From: Verrucomicrobiales bacterium
Lineage (GTDB): Bacteria; Verrucomicrobiota; Verrucomicrobiia; Limisphaerales; UBA9464
DNA: 64,000 bases
NCBI GenBank assembly: GCA_027488845.1
Contig: JAIYBC010000047.1
Span: forward strand, 1 to 64,000
Reading direction: 5' to 3'
Part shown: positions 17,776-26,363 of the stretch, one piece after another
Layout: each line of letters opens with the position of its first letter
Numbering within the stretch: position 1 is the stretch's first letter
Notes under the pieces: model-generated
What the model saw: the letters and a program-made list of their open reading frames with translations, nothing else
Told to the model about the DNA's origin: nothing
Databases searched by the model: none
Position numbers and translations under genes: made by a program

Positions 17776-18126
17776 TCAGAAGCGGAGCACGTAGGTGGAA
17801 CGGGCCGCCAACCGGGACAGCTCCGCATCGTCGATCTCCTCGAAGGGCTGCGTCGGCGTTCCCAGATCGAATCCCTCCATGGCGCCCTTCTGGACGCGGA
17901 CTGGACGGCCGAACTCGGCGACGATCGGCAGGTAGCGGGTGTAATTGTCCTCTTCGAGCAGTTCGTCCGGGAACTCGGTGAGCGCGAGGACCGCGGGGCC
18001 GCGCAGGTAGAGATGCACCTCGGCCTTCTTCCAGGTACCGACGCCGGCGGCGATGCGGACGGCTTCGGCGGCGCGGGCGTTGGACCGGGGATCCGAGTCC
18101 ACGATGACCAGCAGGGAGGGTTTCAT
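17776..18126 (-). CDS. DsrE/DsrF (TusC)-like protein
   Basis: This 116-residue DsrE-superfamily protein has the alternating strand-helix pattern of the fold: LLVIVDSDP at the start and EVHLYLRGPAV at about 36-46. It has no cysteine, so it is probably a structural partner like TusC/DsrF rather than the sulfur acceptor. Its ATG (18124-18126) shares one base with the stop codon of the upstream DsrE-like gene. The three genes together resemble DsrEFH/TusBCD, which relay persulfide sulfur for tRNA thiolation or sulfur oxidation. No tusA, tusE or mnmA is nearby. Confidence 0.6.
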   Translation of the reverse strand: MKPSLLVIVDSDPRSNARAAEAVRIAAGVGTWKKAEVHLYLRGPAVLALTEFPDELLEEDNYTRYLPIVAEFGRPVRVQKGAMEGFDLGTPTQPFEEIDDAELSRLAARSTYVLRF

Positions 18127-18446
18127 CAGGCGTTGAAGCTCACGAAGCGGTCGGTGGAGGCGACGAGGTCGCTGACCACGGTGAGTCCCGCGAAGGTGGC
18201 GGAATCGTCGACCGGCAGGCCGCGTTGGTGGGCCCCGTAGGCGCAGGCGTAGAAGCGGACGCCGCGTGCGGGCAGCGCCTGGAGTTCCGGATCCCTCACG
18301 CCGGCGACGGCGTCGTCGATGCAGTAGAGGAAGACGTCGCATCCGGAATCCACGGCCGCGGAGGCGAATCGGACGCCATGGCGGAACGCCGGGGTCGAGG
18401 GACCCGCCGATATGAGGATGCCGAGTTTGCGTCCAGTGGAGGACAT
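18126..18446 (-). CDS. DsrE (TusD)-like sulfur-carrier protein
   Basis: This 106-residue DsrE-fold protein starts KLGILISAGP. Its cysteines are C36, C42 and C68. C68 lies in FYACAYGAHQRG, the position of the persulfide-carrying cysteine in TusD/DsrE. By family analogy it would accept sulfane sulfur and pass it on; the pathway here is unknown. It is the first gene of the three-gene minus-strand set and overlaps the next by 1 nt. Single-gene DsrE paralogues of unknown role are also common, so the sulfur-relay reading is inferred from the three-gene order. Confidence 0.62.
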   Translation of the reverse strand: MSSTGRKLGILISAGPSTPAFRHGVRFASAAVDSGCDVFLYCIDDAVAGVRDPELQALPARGVRFYACAYGAHQRGLPVDDSATFAGLTVVSDLVASTDRFVSFNA

Positions 18447-18530
18447 GGGTTGGATGGAACCCTGTGGACGCGGATTTGTCACGTGGCCCGGCGGCTTGAC
18501 CGCGGCGCGGACCGGGGGAGGGTGGCCGGG

Positions 18531-19439
18531 ATGCGCGTGTTGATCGTGGGATGTGGCTACGTCGGGAAGGCGCTGGGAAGGCAACTGGTCCAGCGCGGCG
18601 ACGAAGTCTGGGGATTCCGTCGGAAAGCCGCGGAGGATCCGGAGCTTTCCGCGGCGGGCATCCATCCGGTCACCGGTGATCTCACCAACGCCGCCGACCT
18701 GGATTCGCTCACTGTGCCGTTCGACTGGGTCGTCGACACCGTCTCCTCAAGCCGGGGCGGCGTGGAGGCCTACCGTGACGTGTACCTGGGTGGAGCCCGG
18801 AACCTGGTCCGCTGGGCGGAGTCGCGTGGGATCCGGGGCCTGGCCTACACGAGCAGCACCAGCGTCTATGGACAGACCGACGGCGGATGGGTCGACGAGG
18901 GTAGCCCGGCGGAACCCGCGGGGGAAACCGGCAGGCTTTTGCTGGAGACGGAGCAGGTGTTCCTGGGTGCGGCCCGGGAGGGCAGGGTGCCGGCGACCGT
19001 GCTGAGGGTCGGTGGCATCTATGGACCGGGCCGGGGGCATCTCTTCCGACAGTTCCTCTTGGGAGAAGCCCGTCGGGAGGCCAACGGCGGACGGTGGATC
19101 AACATGGTCCACCGGGACGACGTCGCCGGCGCCATCGAGGCGGTGTTGCGACGTGGCTTGGGTGGACGGTTGTACAACGTGGTGGACGATCAACCGGTGC
19201 GGCAGGGGGATTTCCTGGGCTATCTGTCGAAGGAAACCGGCCTGCCGCTTCCACCGGAGGCGACGCCCGGGGAAGCGACGCCGGTTCGGAAACGGGGAAC
19301 GACGGACAAGCGTGTCTCGAATCGTCGGCTCAGGGAGGAGTCCGGTTGGGCGCCGATCCATACGGACTTCCGCTCGGGGTATGCCGGGGAAATCCGACGG
19401 TTCCTGTCCGGGGGGCTTGCGGCAGAAGAGGCGGGTTGA
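18531..19439 (+). CDS. NAD(P)-dependent epimerase/SDR (YeeZ-like)
   Basis: This 302-residue extended short-chain dehydrogenase/epimerase has the N-terminal Rossmann motif VGCGYVGKALG (5-15), then TSSTSVYGQ with the catalytic tyrosine region near 105-113 and RVGGIYGPGR near 160. C-terminal substrate-binding residues are present. The closest relatives by pattern are YeeZ-type NAD(P)-binding proteins of unclear substrate. GGGAGG lies 8-14 nt before the ATG at 18531. It converges on the DciA-like gene with only 1 nt between the stop codons. Confidence 0.78.
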   Translation: MRVLIVGCGYVGKALGRQLVQRGDEVWGFRRKAAEDPELSAAGIHPVTGDLTNAADLDSLTVPFDWVVDTVSSSRGGVEAYRDVYLGGARNLVRWAESRGIRGLAYTSSTSVYGQTDGGWVDEGSPAEPAGETGRLLLETEQVFLGAAREGRVPATVLRVGGIYGPGRGHLFRQFLLGEARREANGGRWINMVHRDDVAGAIEAVLRRGLGGRLYNVVDDQPVRQGDFLGYLSKETGLPLPPEATPGEATPVRKRGTTDKRVSNRRLREESGWAPIHTDFRSGYAGEIRRFLSGGLAAEEAG

Positions 19440-19440
19440 C

Positions 19441-19893
19441 TCAGCCGAGTCGGAACGAGATGCGTTGGACGACGGTCTTGCCGAGGGCCGTCTGGAGACG
19501 TTCGAGGATCTCGTGGCGTCGGTAGCGGACGATCTCGTCGAGCCAGACGTTGCTGTCGACCGTGACGAAGAGGGTGCCTTGGGCGAAGTTGGACGGATTG
19601 GCGTGGGCGGCGACGGTGGGGTCGATCACCTGCGGCCAGACCTGTTGTATCCGGGATTCGTCGAGCCGCTGCTCGAGACGCATCTTGCCGAGGACGCCGG
19701 TGAGGATGTCGGCGACGGGTTTGGAGGCGTCCTTCCAGGCCTTCTCCGTGGCGGAGAAGGGCATCCTCCGCCAGGAATCGACGGTGCGGGACCTCGCCGC
19801 GGCCTCGGCCCGGCGGCGCCTCGCCGGGTCGGGCGGGAGCGGAAGCGGAGCGGGCGGCGGCGTGGCGGACTTCCTGGGTTTCCGGGCGGCCAT
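19441..19893 (-). CDS. DciA-like DUF721 protein
   Basis: This 150-residue protein has a basic, proline-rich N-terminus (1-35) and a DUF721/DciA domain (about 50-150) with RIQQVWPQVIDPTVAAHA and LFVTVDSNVWLDEI. DciA is the ancestral loader of the replicative helicase DnaB in bacteria lacking DnaC or DnaI. The order of the low-complexity region relative to the DUF721 domain varies between phyla. The gene lies downstream of rpsA and is probably transcribed separately, because a strong terminator separates them. Confidence 0.7.
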   Translation of the reverse strand: MAARKPRKSATPPPAPLPLPPDPARRRRAEAAARSRTVDSWRRMPFSATEKAWKDASKPVADILTGVLGKMRLEQRLDESRIQQVWPQVIDPTVAAHANPSNFAQGTLFVTVDSNVWLDEIVRYRRHEILERLQTALGKTVVQRISFRLG

Positions 19894-19990
19894 GCCTGAG
19901 GACCAAGCTCCGGGCGCCGGAGACGGAGGTCAAGGCCCGGGAACAGGCGACGCTGCGGTCGGGAGCGCGTCGACGGATTGAGGCGGAAGC

Positions 19991-20028
19991 GGAAACGAAA
20001 AAGGGGCGCACCATGGAAGGTGCGCCCC
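19991..20028 (-). terminator. Intrinsic terminator of rpsA
   Basis: A 10-bp perfect stem, GGGGCGCACC (20003-20012) with GGTGCGCCCC (20019-20028), has a 6-nt loop. Read on the minus strand it is followed by TTTTTCGTTTCC. It lies 25 nt beyond the rpsA stop codon. Confidence 0.88.
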
Positions 20029-20053
20029 TGTCGGGATCGTCGTGGACGACGGA

Positions 20054-21730
20054 TCAGTTGGACTCGCGCTTCTCCTCGGCGGCGGCGAACGCGTGCTCGA
20101 GGGCGACGAGGTCCTCGCCGGGCTTGAGCTGGTCGAGCAGCTTCTGCTCTTCCTTGAGCTGCTCGGGGCTGTAGTTGGCGGCCTTGATCGAGAGTCCGAT
20201 GCGGCGCTCGTTGCGGTCGATCTTGATGACCCGGGCGGTGACGTCGTCGCCGACCTTGAGCACGTTCTTGATCTTGTCGACGCGGTCCTCGCTGACCTGG
20301 GAGATGTGGACCAAGCCGTCGATGTCGTTCGGCAGGCCGATGAAGGCGCCGAAGGAGGCGAGCTTGGTGACCTTGCCGGAGACGAGGTCGCCCACCTTGA
20401 AGTGCTTCTCGATCTGCTCCCACGGGTCGATGGCGAGCTGCTTCATGCCGAGGCTGATGCGCTGGTTGGCGCGGTCGACCTCGAGGACCACGGCCTCGAC
20501 CTCGTCGCCCTTCTTCAGGACTTCGCTCGGGTGGTTGATCTTGCGGGTCCAGCTCATGTCGGACACGTGGATCATGCCGTCCAGGCCTTCCTCGAGCTCG
20601 AGGAACGCGCCGTAGCTGGTGAGGTTCCGGATCGGGCCCTTGACCTGGGTGCCCGGCGGGTACTTGGAGTGGGCGAGATCCCACGGGTTGGTCTCGAGCT
20701 GGCGGATGCCGAGGCTGATCTTCTGCTCCTCGCGGTTGATGCCGAGGACGACCGCCTCGATCTCCTGACCCTGCTTGAGGACGTCGGAGGGCTTGGCGAT
20801 GCGCTTGGTCCAGGACAGCTCGGTGACGTGGACGAGGCCTTCGACACCGGGCTCGATCTCGACGAACGCGCCGTAGGGCACGAGGTTGACGATCTTGCCC
20901 TTGATCTTGGCGCCGACGGGGTACTTGCCCTCGATGTTGTCCCAGGGATTGGCGAGCTTCTGCTTGAGGCCGAGGCTGACGCGTTCCTTCTCGCGGTTGA
21001 TGTCGAGGACGACGACGTCGATCTCCTGTCCGACCTTGAGCATCTCGCTGGGGTGGCTGAGGCGGCCCCAGGACATGTCGGTGATGTGGAGGAGGCCGTC
21101 GAGGCCGTTGAGGTCGATGAACGCACCGAAGTCGGTGAGGTTCTTGACCGTGCCCTTGCGGATGTCGCCGGGCATCATCTCGGACAGCAGCGAGGCGCGG
21201 CGGGCGTTGCGCTCGGCCTCGATGATCTCACGGCGGCTGAGGACGACGTTCTGGCGGTCGGGGTTGAGCTTGACGACCTTGAACTCGTAGGAGTTGCCGA
21301 CGAAGACGGCGAGGTTCTTCGGGGGGACGATGTCGACCTGGGACGACGGGCAGAAGGCCTCGACGCCGATGTTGATGAGCAGGCCGCCCTTGACGACGGA
21401 CTTGACCCGGCCGGTGACGTTGCCGCCCTCGTTGCAGATGGTCTGGATGCGGTCCCAGTTCTGTTGGAACTCGGCCTTCTCCTTGGAGAGGTGGACGTTG
21501 CCTTCCTTGTCCTCGGCGCGCTCGATGAGCACGTTGACCTCGTCCCCGACCTTGACGGTGTCGAAGTCGACGAACTCCGAGGAGGAGACGACGCCTTCCG
21601 ACTTTCCGCCGATGTCGATGAGGACTTCCTTCGGACGGATTTCGATGATGGTTCCCTTGACGATCTGACCGGCCTGGAAGTGGCGGTCATACTGCTTCAG
21701 CAGTTCAGCAAATTCGGCGGTGGCCGACAT
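20054..21730 (-). CDS. rpsA: 30S ribosomal protein S1
   Basis: This 558-residue protein has six consecutive S1 RNA-binding (OB-fold) repeats, as in long-form S1. It helps unfold and dock mRNA on the 30S subunit. Repeats are recognisable by recurring GAFIDL/GAFVEI/GAFLEL/GAFIGL-type strands and GLVHVTELSW/GLLHITDMSW motifs, each followed by KVGxxV/I-type segments. The ATG is at 21728-21730 and the strong terminator lies downstream. Codon use is strongly biased to C or G at third positions, as expected for a highly expressed gene. The upstream 5' region is long and contains a GC hairpin at 21789-21807. Confidence 0.95.
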   Translation of the reverse strand: MSATAEFAELLKQYDRHFQAGQIVKGTIIEIRPKEVLIDIGGKSEGVVSSSEFVDFDTVKVGDEVNVLIERAEDKEGNVHLSKEKAEFQQNWDRIQTICNEGGNVTGRVKSVVKGGLLINIGVEAFCPSSQVDIVPPKNLAVFVGNSYEFKVVKLNPDRQNVVLSRREIIEAERNARRASLLSEMMPGDIRKGTVKNLTDFGAFIDLNGLDGLLHITDMSWGRLSHPSEMLKVGQEIDVVVLDINREKERVSLGLKQKLANPWDNIEGKYPVGAKIKGKIVNLVPYGAFVEIEPGVEGLVHVTELSWTKRIAKPSDVLKQGQEIEAVVLGINREEQKISLGIRQLETNPWDLAHSKYPPGTQVKGPIRNLTSYGAFLELEEGLDGMIHVSDMSWTRKINHPSEVLKKGDEVEAVVLEVDRANQRISLGMKQLAIDPWEQIEKHFKVGDLVSGKVTKLASFGAFIGLPNDIDGLVHISQVSEDRVDKIKNVLKVGDDVTARVIKIDRNERRIGLSIKAANYSPEQLKEEQKLLDQLKPGEDLVALEHAFAAAEEKRESN

Positions 21731-22265
21731 AATGGAATGTGCGGACGGGACTCGTCCGCTAGGTTTCGTGCTGCGAGGAGGCTTGAGCGGGGCGCGAATC
21801 CGGCCCCTCAGAAGACTCCATTGCCCAACGTGACCGACGTTGCGGTTGGCAACGGAGGTTAGCGGTTAGGTGACGTGTTTAACTGTTTTTCTCAGCCGAG
21901 ATTGCCGCCACACACGTGACGACCGGCGCCGCGGACAGTCTCTGGAAGTCCCGTGTTTGCAAGAAGGAACTTGGCAGGACCTTCCCGCGGTCCGGTTGGA
22001 CGGCCGCTGGGTGGCACCAAACCGGGAATGCCCGCATAGGTCGGCTCAGGTTCCGTGTCCGCTTTGCCGGAAGCATCCGCATCGCCCAGCTGGGCGCCTG
22101 GCGATGGCGAAAGATCATGATCCTGCCATCCATTTCTTGCCAAGTTCGGTTCCTTTCGTGAACTTTTCCAAGTTCCCCGCCGTAATCCTTCCCGGACTCG
22201 TCGAACGTTTTTGGTTCGGCTCGGTCGAACCCGCGTCTTCGCCAGTCACCGGCAAACCCAAGGGT

Positions 22266-22283
22266 TGTCACGCTCCGGTGACA
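22266..22283. promoter_or_regulatory. Inverted repeat TGTCAC-N6-GTGACA, candidate operator
   Basis: This is an 18-nt perfect dyad with 6-bp arms and a 6-nt spacer, about 260 nt upstream of the LamG gene start. Its size and symmetry fit a dimeric regulator site, for example of the CRP/FNR or GntR type, but no regulator can be assigned. Confidence 0.35.
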
Positions 22284-22492
22284 GCCTGCCATTTTGGCGT
22301 TGGAATGTCACTCCGACCGCCAATTCCGGCACAGCCGGCAACCCCACCTTGACTTGACCGGGCAGGTTTCGTCTTTGCGTCCTGAACGGTTACGGGAGGG
22401 TGAAATTCCGGCGGTGCACACCGCAACGGGACCGGGTTGTCCAACCCAGGACTTTCGCGGGCTCGTCTTAGGTCGATCGCCGGAAGGGGCAT

Positions 22493-22510
22493 CGGTGACG
22501 GTTGTCACCG
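22493..22510. promoter_or_regulatory. Inverted repeat CGGTGAC-N4-GTCACCG near the LamG start
   Basis: Perfect 7-bp arms are separated by 4 nt and end 36 nt before the LamG ATG. It shares the GTGAC/GTCAC half-site with the dyad at 22266. It could be an operator or a short hairpin in the leader of the transcript. Confidence 0.35.
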
Positions 22511-22545
22511 TGGCCTTTGCCGTCCCTTCGACCGTAAGATAGCCC

Positions 22546-25500
22546 ATGAAACCCCAAATCCTCCAAATCACCAGCCTTGTCGCGCTGCTTGGCAGTGCGA
22601 CGACGGTCGTGCAGGCCGACTACGCCTCCACGCTGTCCGGCTTCAACCCGCTCGCCTACTGGCGGTTGAACGAGACAACGCAACCGCCCGCGGCCGATGT
22701 CGCCGTGAACACGGGGTCCCTCGGTGGCGCCGCCTCGGCGTTTTACCAGGGAGCCTCGGTCCATCCTGTAGCCGGCGCACTGGCCGGCAGCACCGATTCC
22801 GCTTCGTCGTTCGACGGTTCGGCCGGGACGATGGCCTTCGGCCCGTACCTGCCGTCGATGCACATCCCGGCTCCGTTCACGGTGGAAGCCTGGTTGAATC
22901 CGGCCGTTGCCCACGCGGCCGGCTCCGGCACGCTGACCTGCGCGCTGTCGAGCGGTCAGTTCGCCGCCCCCCGCACCGGGTGGTTGATCTACCAGTCCGA
23001 GACCGGTTGGAACCTGCGCACGTACAACGCCAACGGCACGGCCACCTCGCTGAACATCACCGCGGGCCCCGCGCCTTCCGCGGGTGTCTGGTACCACGTC
23101 GTCGCGACCTATGACGGCACCAGGGTGAAGATGTACGTGGACGGCCAGCTTTCCGCCGAAGGCACGCCCACGGGCTACGTCCCGGGTGCGTCCGGCGGCT
23201 TCGCCATCGGCGGCCGCGCGGATAGTTCCTTCTACTGGAACGGCGCCGCGGACGAAGTGGCGATCTACCCGAGCGCCCTGTCGGCCGCCGATGTGGCCGC
23301 CCACTACGCCAACGGAACCAGCGCGTCCCCTTCCGCCCCGTACCAGACCCTGGTGCAGGCGAAGTCGCCCGTCGCCTACTACCGCCTCGGTGAGGCGACC
23401 TACACCCCGCCGACTTCGTTGCCGGCCGCGGTCGCGACCGGCAGCCTCGGCGCCGGTGCGAACGGGTCGTACAACCCCGGTATCCAGGTCGGTGCCGCTG
23501 GTCCCCAGCCGCCCGCCTACTCCGGCTTCGGCGCGGGCAACAGCGCCCCGGCCCTGAATGGCAGCGCGGGTTTCGTGGGCACCCCGGTGCAGATGAACGA
23601 CCTGACCGAGTTCACCATGACCGGCTGGGTCAAGCGCGGCACCGTCAAGAGCGGGCGCGGTGGCTACTTCGGCCAGAACGACCTGCTCGAGTTCGGTGAC
23701 GCCAACGGCGGAACCAGCGTCGAGCTCTGGGTCAACGCGCGTGGTGGCAACATCGTCGCCCCCTATCCGTTCGCGGACAACGAGTGGGGCCAGTTCGTCG
23801 TGACCGGCACGACCACCAACACCGTGCTCTACGCCAACGGCCGCGAGATCGGCCGCCTCAGCGGCACCATCGAGACGTACGGCACCAGCACCTACTTCTT
23901 CAACATCGGCGGCGGCGGCATCTTCAACGTCTCCGGTGACGTGTTCCGCGGCAACGTGGACGAGGTCGCGATCCTTCCCGTGGCGCTGACCCCGGCGCAG
24001 GTCCAGGCGCTGTACTTCTCGTCCGAGGTCGTCCCGGTCGTCACCACCCAGCCGTCCCTCCCGGCCCGCCCGGTCTACGCCGGCTACACGCTCTCGCTGT
24101 CGGTCGCCGCACAGGGCACCGCACCGCTGAGCTACGAATGGCGTCGCAATGGAACCGCTGTGGGTTCCCAGACCTCCTCCGCCCTGACGATCCCCTCCGT
24201 GACGACCGCCCTCTCGGGCATCTATGACGTCGTCGTCCGCAATCCGTTCGGCGCGACCACCAGCGCCCCGGTCACCGTGGACGTGCTCCCGGCCGACGGC
24301 ATCGCCCCGGTCGCCCAGTACGCCTCGGGTCTCAGCGGCCTCACCGGCGTCCGCATCTGGTTCTCGAAGCCCCTGGACCCGGTCACCGCCCAGAACCCGG
24401 CCAACTACCAGATCCCCGGCCTCACCGTCACCGCCGCCACCCTCTCGGCCGCTCCCGGCCGCACCGGCGACAACATCGTCGACCTGACCACCTCCGCGCA
24501 GACCCAGGGCGCGAGCTACACGGTCACCGTCACCGGCGTGAAGGACCAGATGCTGCCCGCCGCGACCGTCGCGTCGACCACGCTGGGCTTCAAGTCGTGG
24601 GCGCTCGTCCAGGGCATGCTCCGCTTCGAGCACTACGACAACATCCCGACCGCCAGCGACGGGGCCATCACCACCGGTCTCTCCGATCCGCGCGTCATCG
24701 CCGGAACTCCGACGACCCTCGCCCACATGACCGGCAGCTTCAACACCCGCACGGTGTTCCCCGACGACTCCCATGAGAACTACATGGCGAAGATCACCGG
24801 CTTCCTCACCCCGACCGAGACCGCCGACTACTACATCTTCGTCCGCTCCGACGACGCCTCGCGTGTCTACCTGAGCAGCAACGAGACCCCGCCGAACCCG
24901 GCGACCGACACCCCGATCGCCTTCGAGCTCGGCTGCTGCGGTGCGTTCATGGAACCGGAGTCCGGCGACGCCGCGACCACCGCGACCCCGATCACCCTGC
25001 AGGCCGGCCGCAGGTACGCCATCCTCGTCCTCCTCAAGGAAGGCGGCGGCGGCGACTGGCTCGAGCTCGCCTGGCGCAAGTCCACGGACAGCACCATCGC
25101 CACCGACCTGCGTCCGCTGGCCGGCACGTTCTTCGCCACCTACGTCGATCCGAACGCGGACGTCACCATCACGCAGCAGCCGACCGATGAGGAGGCCGTT
25201 CCCGCGGGTGGTTCGACCACGTTCGCCACGGTGAACTTCGCCACCTCCGACGGTGGATTCACGGTGACCAACAGCACCGAGACCGCGGCTGGACCGTTCA
25301 ACTACGACGGCGCCACCTGGCTCGCCGAGGGCGGCAACGGACCGTTCAACTCGCGCCTGAGCAGCCCGCCGTTCACCGTGCCGGTGAGCCAGGGCGTGAC
25401 CCTGTCCTTCAGCCACCGCTACTCCTTCGAGGGCGACTACTGGGACGGCGGCCAGGTCCTGATCAGCGTCAACGGCGGCGCTTACACCGTGGTTCCGAAG

Positions 25501-26166
25501 GAGAACTTCACCGCCAACGGCTACGCCATCGGACGCACCATCCAGGGCAGCGGCATCCTGAACGGCCAGTATGCGTTCAACGCCAACTCCCCGGGCTACG
25601 CCGCCGGCGAGTTCATCACCACCACCGCCCTCCTGGGCACCTTCCAAACCGGTGACCGGATCTCGGTCCAGTTCCTGGGTGGCTGGGATGACAACACCGT
25701 CGGCTCCTCGCCGAACTGGCAGATCCGCAGCCTGACGCTCGCCTACAGCACGCCTCCGACCGAAGTGCTGTTCGAGTCCGCCGCGACCGTCACCCGCCAG
25801 GGTGCGGCCGCTCCGTTCACCTACCAGTGGCAGCGGAACGACGGCTCGGGCTTCACCGACATCCCGACGGCCACCGCGTCGAGCTACCGGTTCTTCGCCA
25901 CGGCGGCCGCGGACTTCACCGCGACCTTCCGCGTCCTCGTCGGCGTCCCGGGCAACTACGTGCCGTCCAACGTGGTCAAGCTGGTCGCCCCCGGTGCCAA
26001 CCCGACCCTCACGGTCGGTGTCAGCGGCGGGTCCACGGTGATCACCTACACCGCCACGCTGCAGTCCGCTCCGGCGATCACCGGTCCGTGGCAGAACGTG
26101 ACCGGCGCCACGAGCCCGTACACGGTCCCGACCACGGGCACCGTGTTCTTCCGCACGGTTCGCTGA
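22546..26166 (+). CDS. Secreted LamG/Ig/PA14 multidomain protein
   Basis: This 1206-residue exported protein has a signal peptide (about 1-24, ending VVQA). Domains in order are two LamG/concanavalin-like modules (about 30-250 and 270-490, each opening with an AYWRLNE/AYYRLGE motif), an Ig-like module (about 500-580), a beta-sandwich linker (about 590-670), a PA14-like module (about 680-840) and C-terminal beta-rich modules. It ends in TVFFRTVR, the SGPW...FFR-type tail common in verrucomicrobial secreted proteins (from memory). It probably binds polysaccharide or acts in adhesion; no catalytic motif is seen. Third positions are almost all C/G. A strong terminator follows. Confidence 0.8.
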   Translation: MKPQILQITSLVALLGSATTVVQADYASTLSGFNPLAYWRLNETTQPPAADVAVNTGSLGGAASAFYQGASVHPVAGALAGSTDSASSFDGSAGTMAFGPYLPSMHIPAPFTVEAWLNPAVAHAAGSGTLTCALSSGQFAAPRTGWLIYQSETGWNLRTYNANGTATSLNITAGPAPSAGVWYHVVATYDGTRVKMYVDGQLSAEGTPTGYVPGASGGFAIGGRADSSFYWNGAADEVAIYPSALSAADVAAHYANGTSASPSAPYQTLVQAKSPVAYYRLGEATYTPPTSLPAAVATGSLGAGANGSYNPGIQVGAAGPQPPAYSGFGAGNSAPALNGSAGFVGTPVQMNDLTEFTMTGWVKRGTVKSGRGGYFGQNDLLEFGDANGGTSVELWVNARGGNIVAPYPFADNEWGQFVVTGTTTNTVLYANGREIGRLSGTIETYGTSTYFFNIGGGGIFNVSGDVFRGNVDEVAILPVALTPAQVQALYFSSEVVPVVTTQPSLPARPVYAGYTLSLSVAAQGTAPLSYEWRRNGTAVGSQTSSALTIPSVTTALSGIYDVVVRNPFGATTSAPVTVDVLPADGIAPVAQYASGLSGLTGVRIWFSKPLDPVTAQNPANYQIPGLTVTAATLSAAPGRTGDNIVDLTTSAQTQGASYTVTVTGVKDQMLPAATVASTTLGFKSWALVQGMLRFEHYDNIPTASDGAITTGLSDPRVIAGTPTTLAHMTGSFNTRTVFPDDSHENYMAKITGFLTPTETADYYIFVRSDDASRVYLSSNETPPNPATDTPIAFELGCCGAFMEPESGDAATTATPITLQAGRRYAILVLLKEGGGGDWLELAWRKSTDSTIATDLRPLAGTFFATYVDPNADVTITQQPTDEEAVPAGGSTTFATVNFATSDGGFTVTNSTETAAGPFNYDGATWLAEGGNGPFNSRLSSPPFTVPVSQGVTLSFSHRYSFEGDYWDGGQVLISVNGGAYTVVPKENFTANGYAIGRTIQGSGILNGQYAFNANSPGYAAGEFITTTALLGTFQTGDRISVQFLGGWDDNTVGSSPNWQIRSLTLAYSTPPTEVLFESAATVTRQGAAAPFTYQWQRNDGSGFTDIPTATASSYRFFATAAADFTATFRVLVGVPGNYVPSNVVKLVAPGANPTLTVGVSGGSTVITYTATLQSAPAITGPWQNVTGATSPYTVPTTGTVFFRTVR

Positions 26167-26221
26167 AACCGCCGCATCCGGGGCGTCCCGCGAGGGATGC
26201 CCCGGAGGACGTTTCCATCCA

Positions 26222-26263
26222 AGAGGCCGGGAAGTTCCGCTTCCCGGCCTCTTTTGTGTTTCC
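26222..26263 (+). terminator. Intrinsic terminator of the LamG gene
   Basis: A 13-bp perfect stem, AGAGGCCGGGAAG (26222-26234) with CTTCCCGGCCTCT (26240-26252), has a 5-nt loop. The tail TTTTGTGTTTCC overlaps the stem end. It lies 55 nt after the stop codon. Confidence 0.9.
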
Positions 26264-26285
26264 GGAGCCCGTTGGGGAAGTTGAC

Positions 26286-26327
26286 GGGAAACGAAAAGGC
26301 CCCGTTCCACGGAGGAACGGGGCCTTT
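26286..26327 (-). terminator. Intrinsic terminator of the flavin reductase / lipid operon
   Basis: A 14-bp perfect stem, AAAGGCCCCGTTCC (26295-26308) with GGAACGGGGCCTTT (26314-26327), has a 5-nt loop. On the minus strand it is followed by a TTTTCGTTTCCC tail. It lies 36 nt after the stop codon of the last gene of the minus-strand run that begins at 36792. Confidence 0.9.
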
Positions 26328-26363
26328 CGCAATTCGGGGTCGGATGGCTGGAGAAGGGTCGGA

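Larger units (their letters stand above)
21731..22545. other. Long divergent intergenic region between rpsA and the LamG gene
   Basis: This 815-nt stretch is less GC-rich than its flanks. Open frames on both strands give unconvincing translations with no domain. It should hold the rpsA promoter and leader (including hairpin GGGGC/GCCCC, 21789-21807, and an AT-richer patch at about 21870-21900) and the promoter of the LamG gene. GTCAC/GTGAC half-sites cluster at 22245-22510, two of them as inverted repeats (22266-22283 and 22493-22510). I see no tRNA or known small RNA. Confidence 0.5.

Noticed and set aside
20042-21862. A plus-strand open frame opposite rpsA
   Set aside because: It is a highly acidic, repetitive translation that mirrors the six S1 repeats; rpsA is unambiguous on the minus strand.
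21870-22352. A plus-strand open frame of 160 codons in the rpsA-LamG gap
   Set aside because: Codon positions lack the strong third-position bias of real genes here and the product has no known features.
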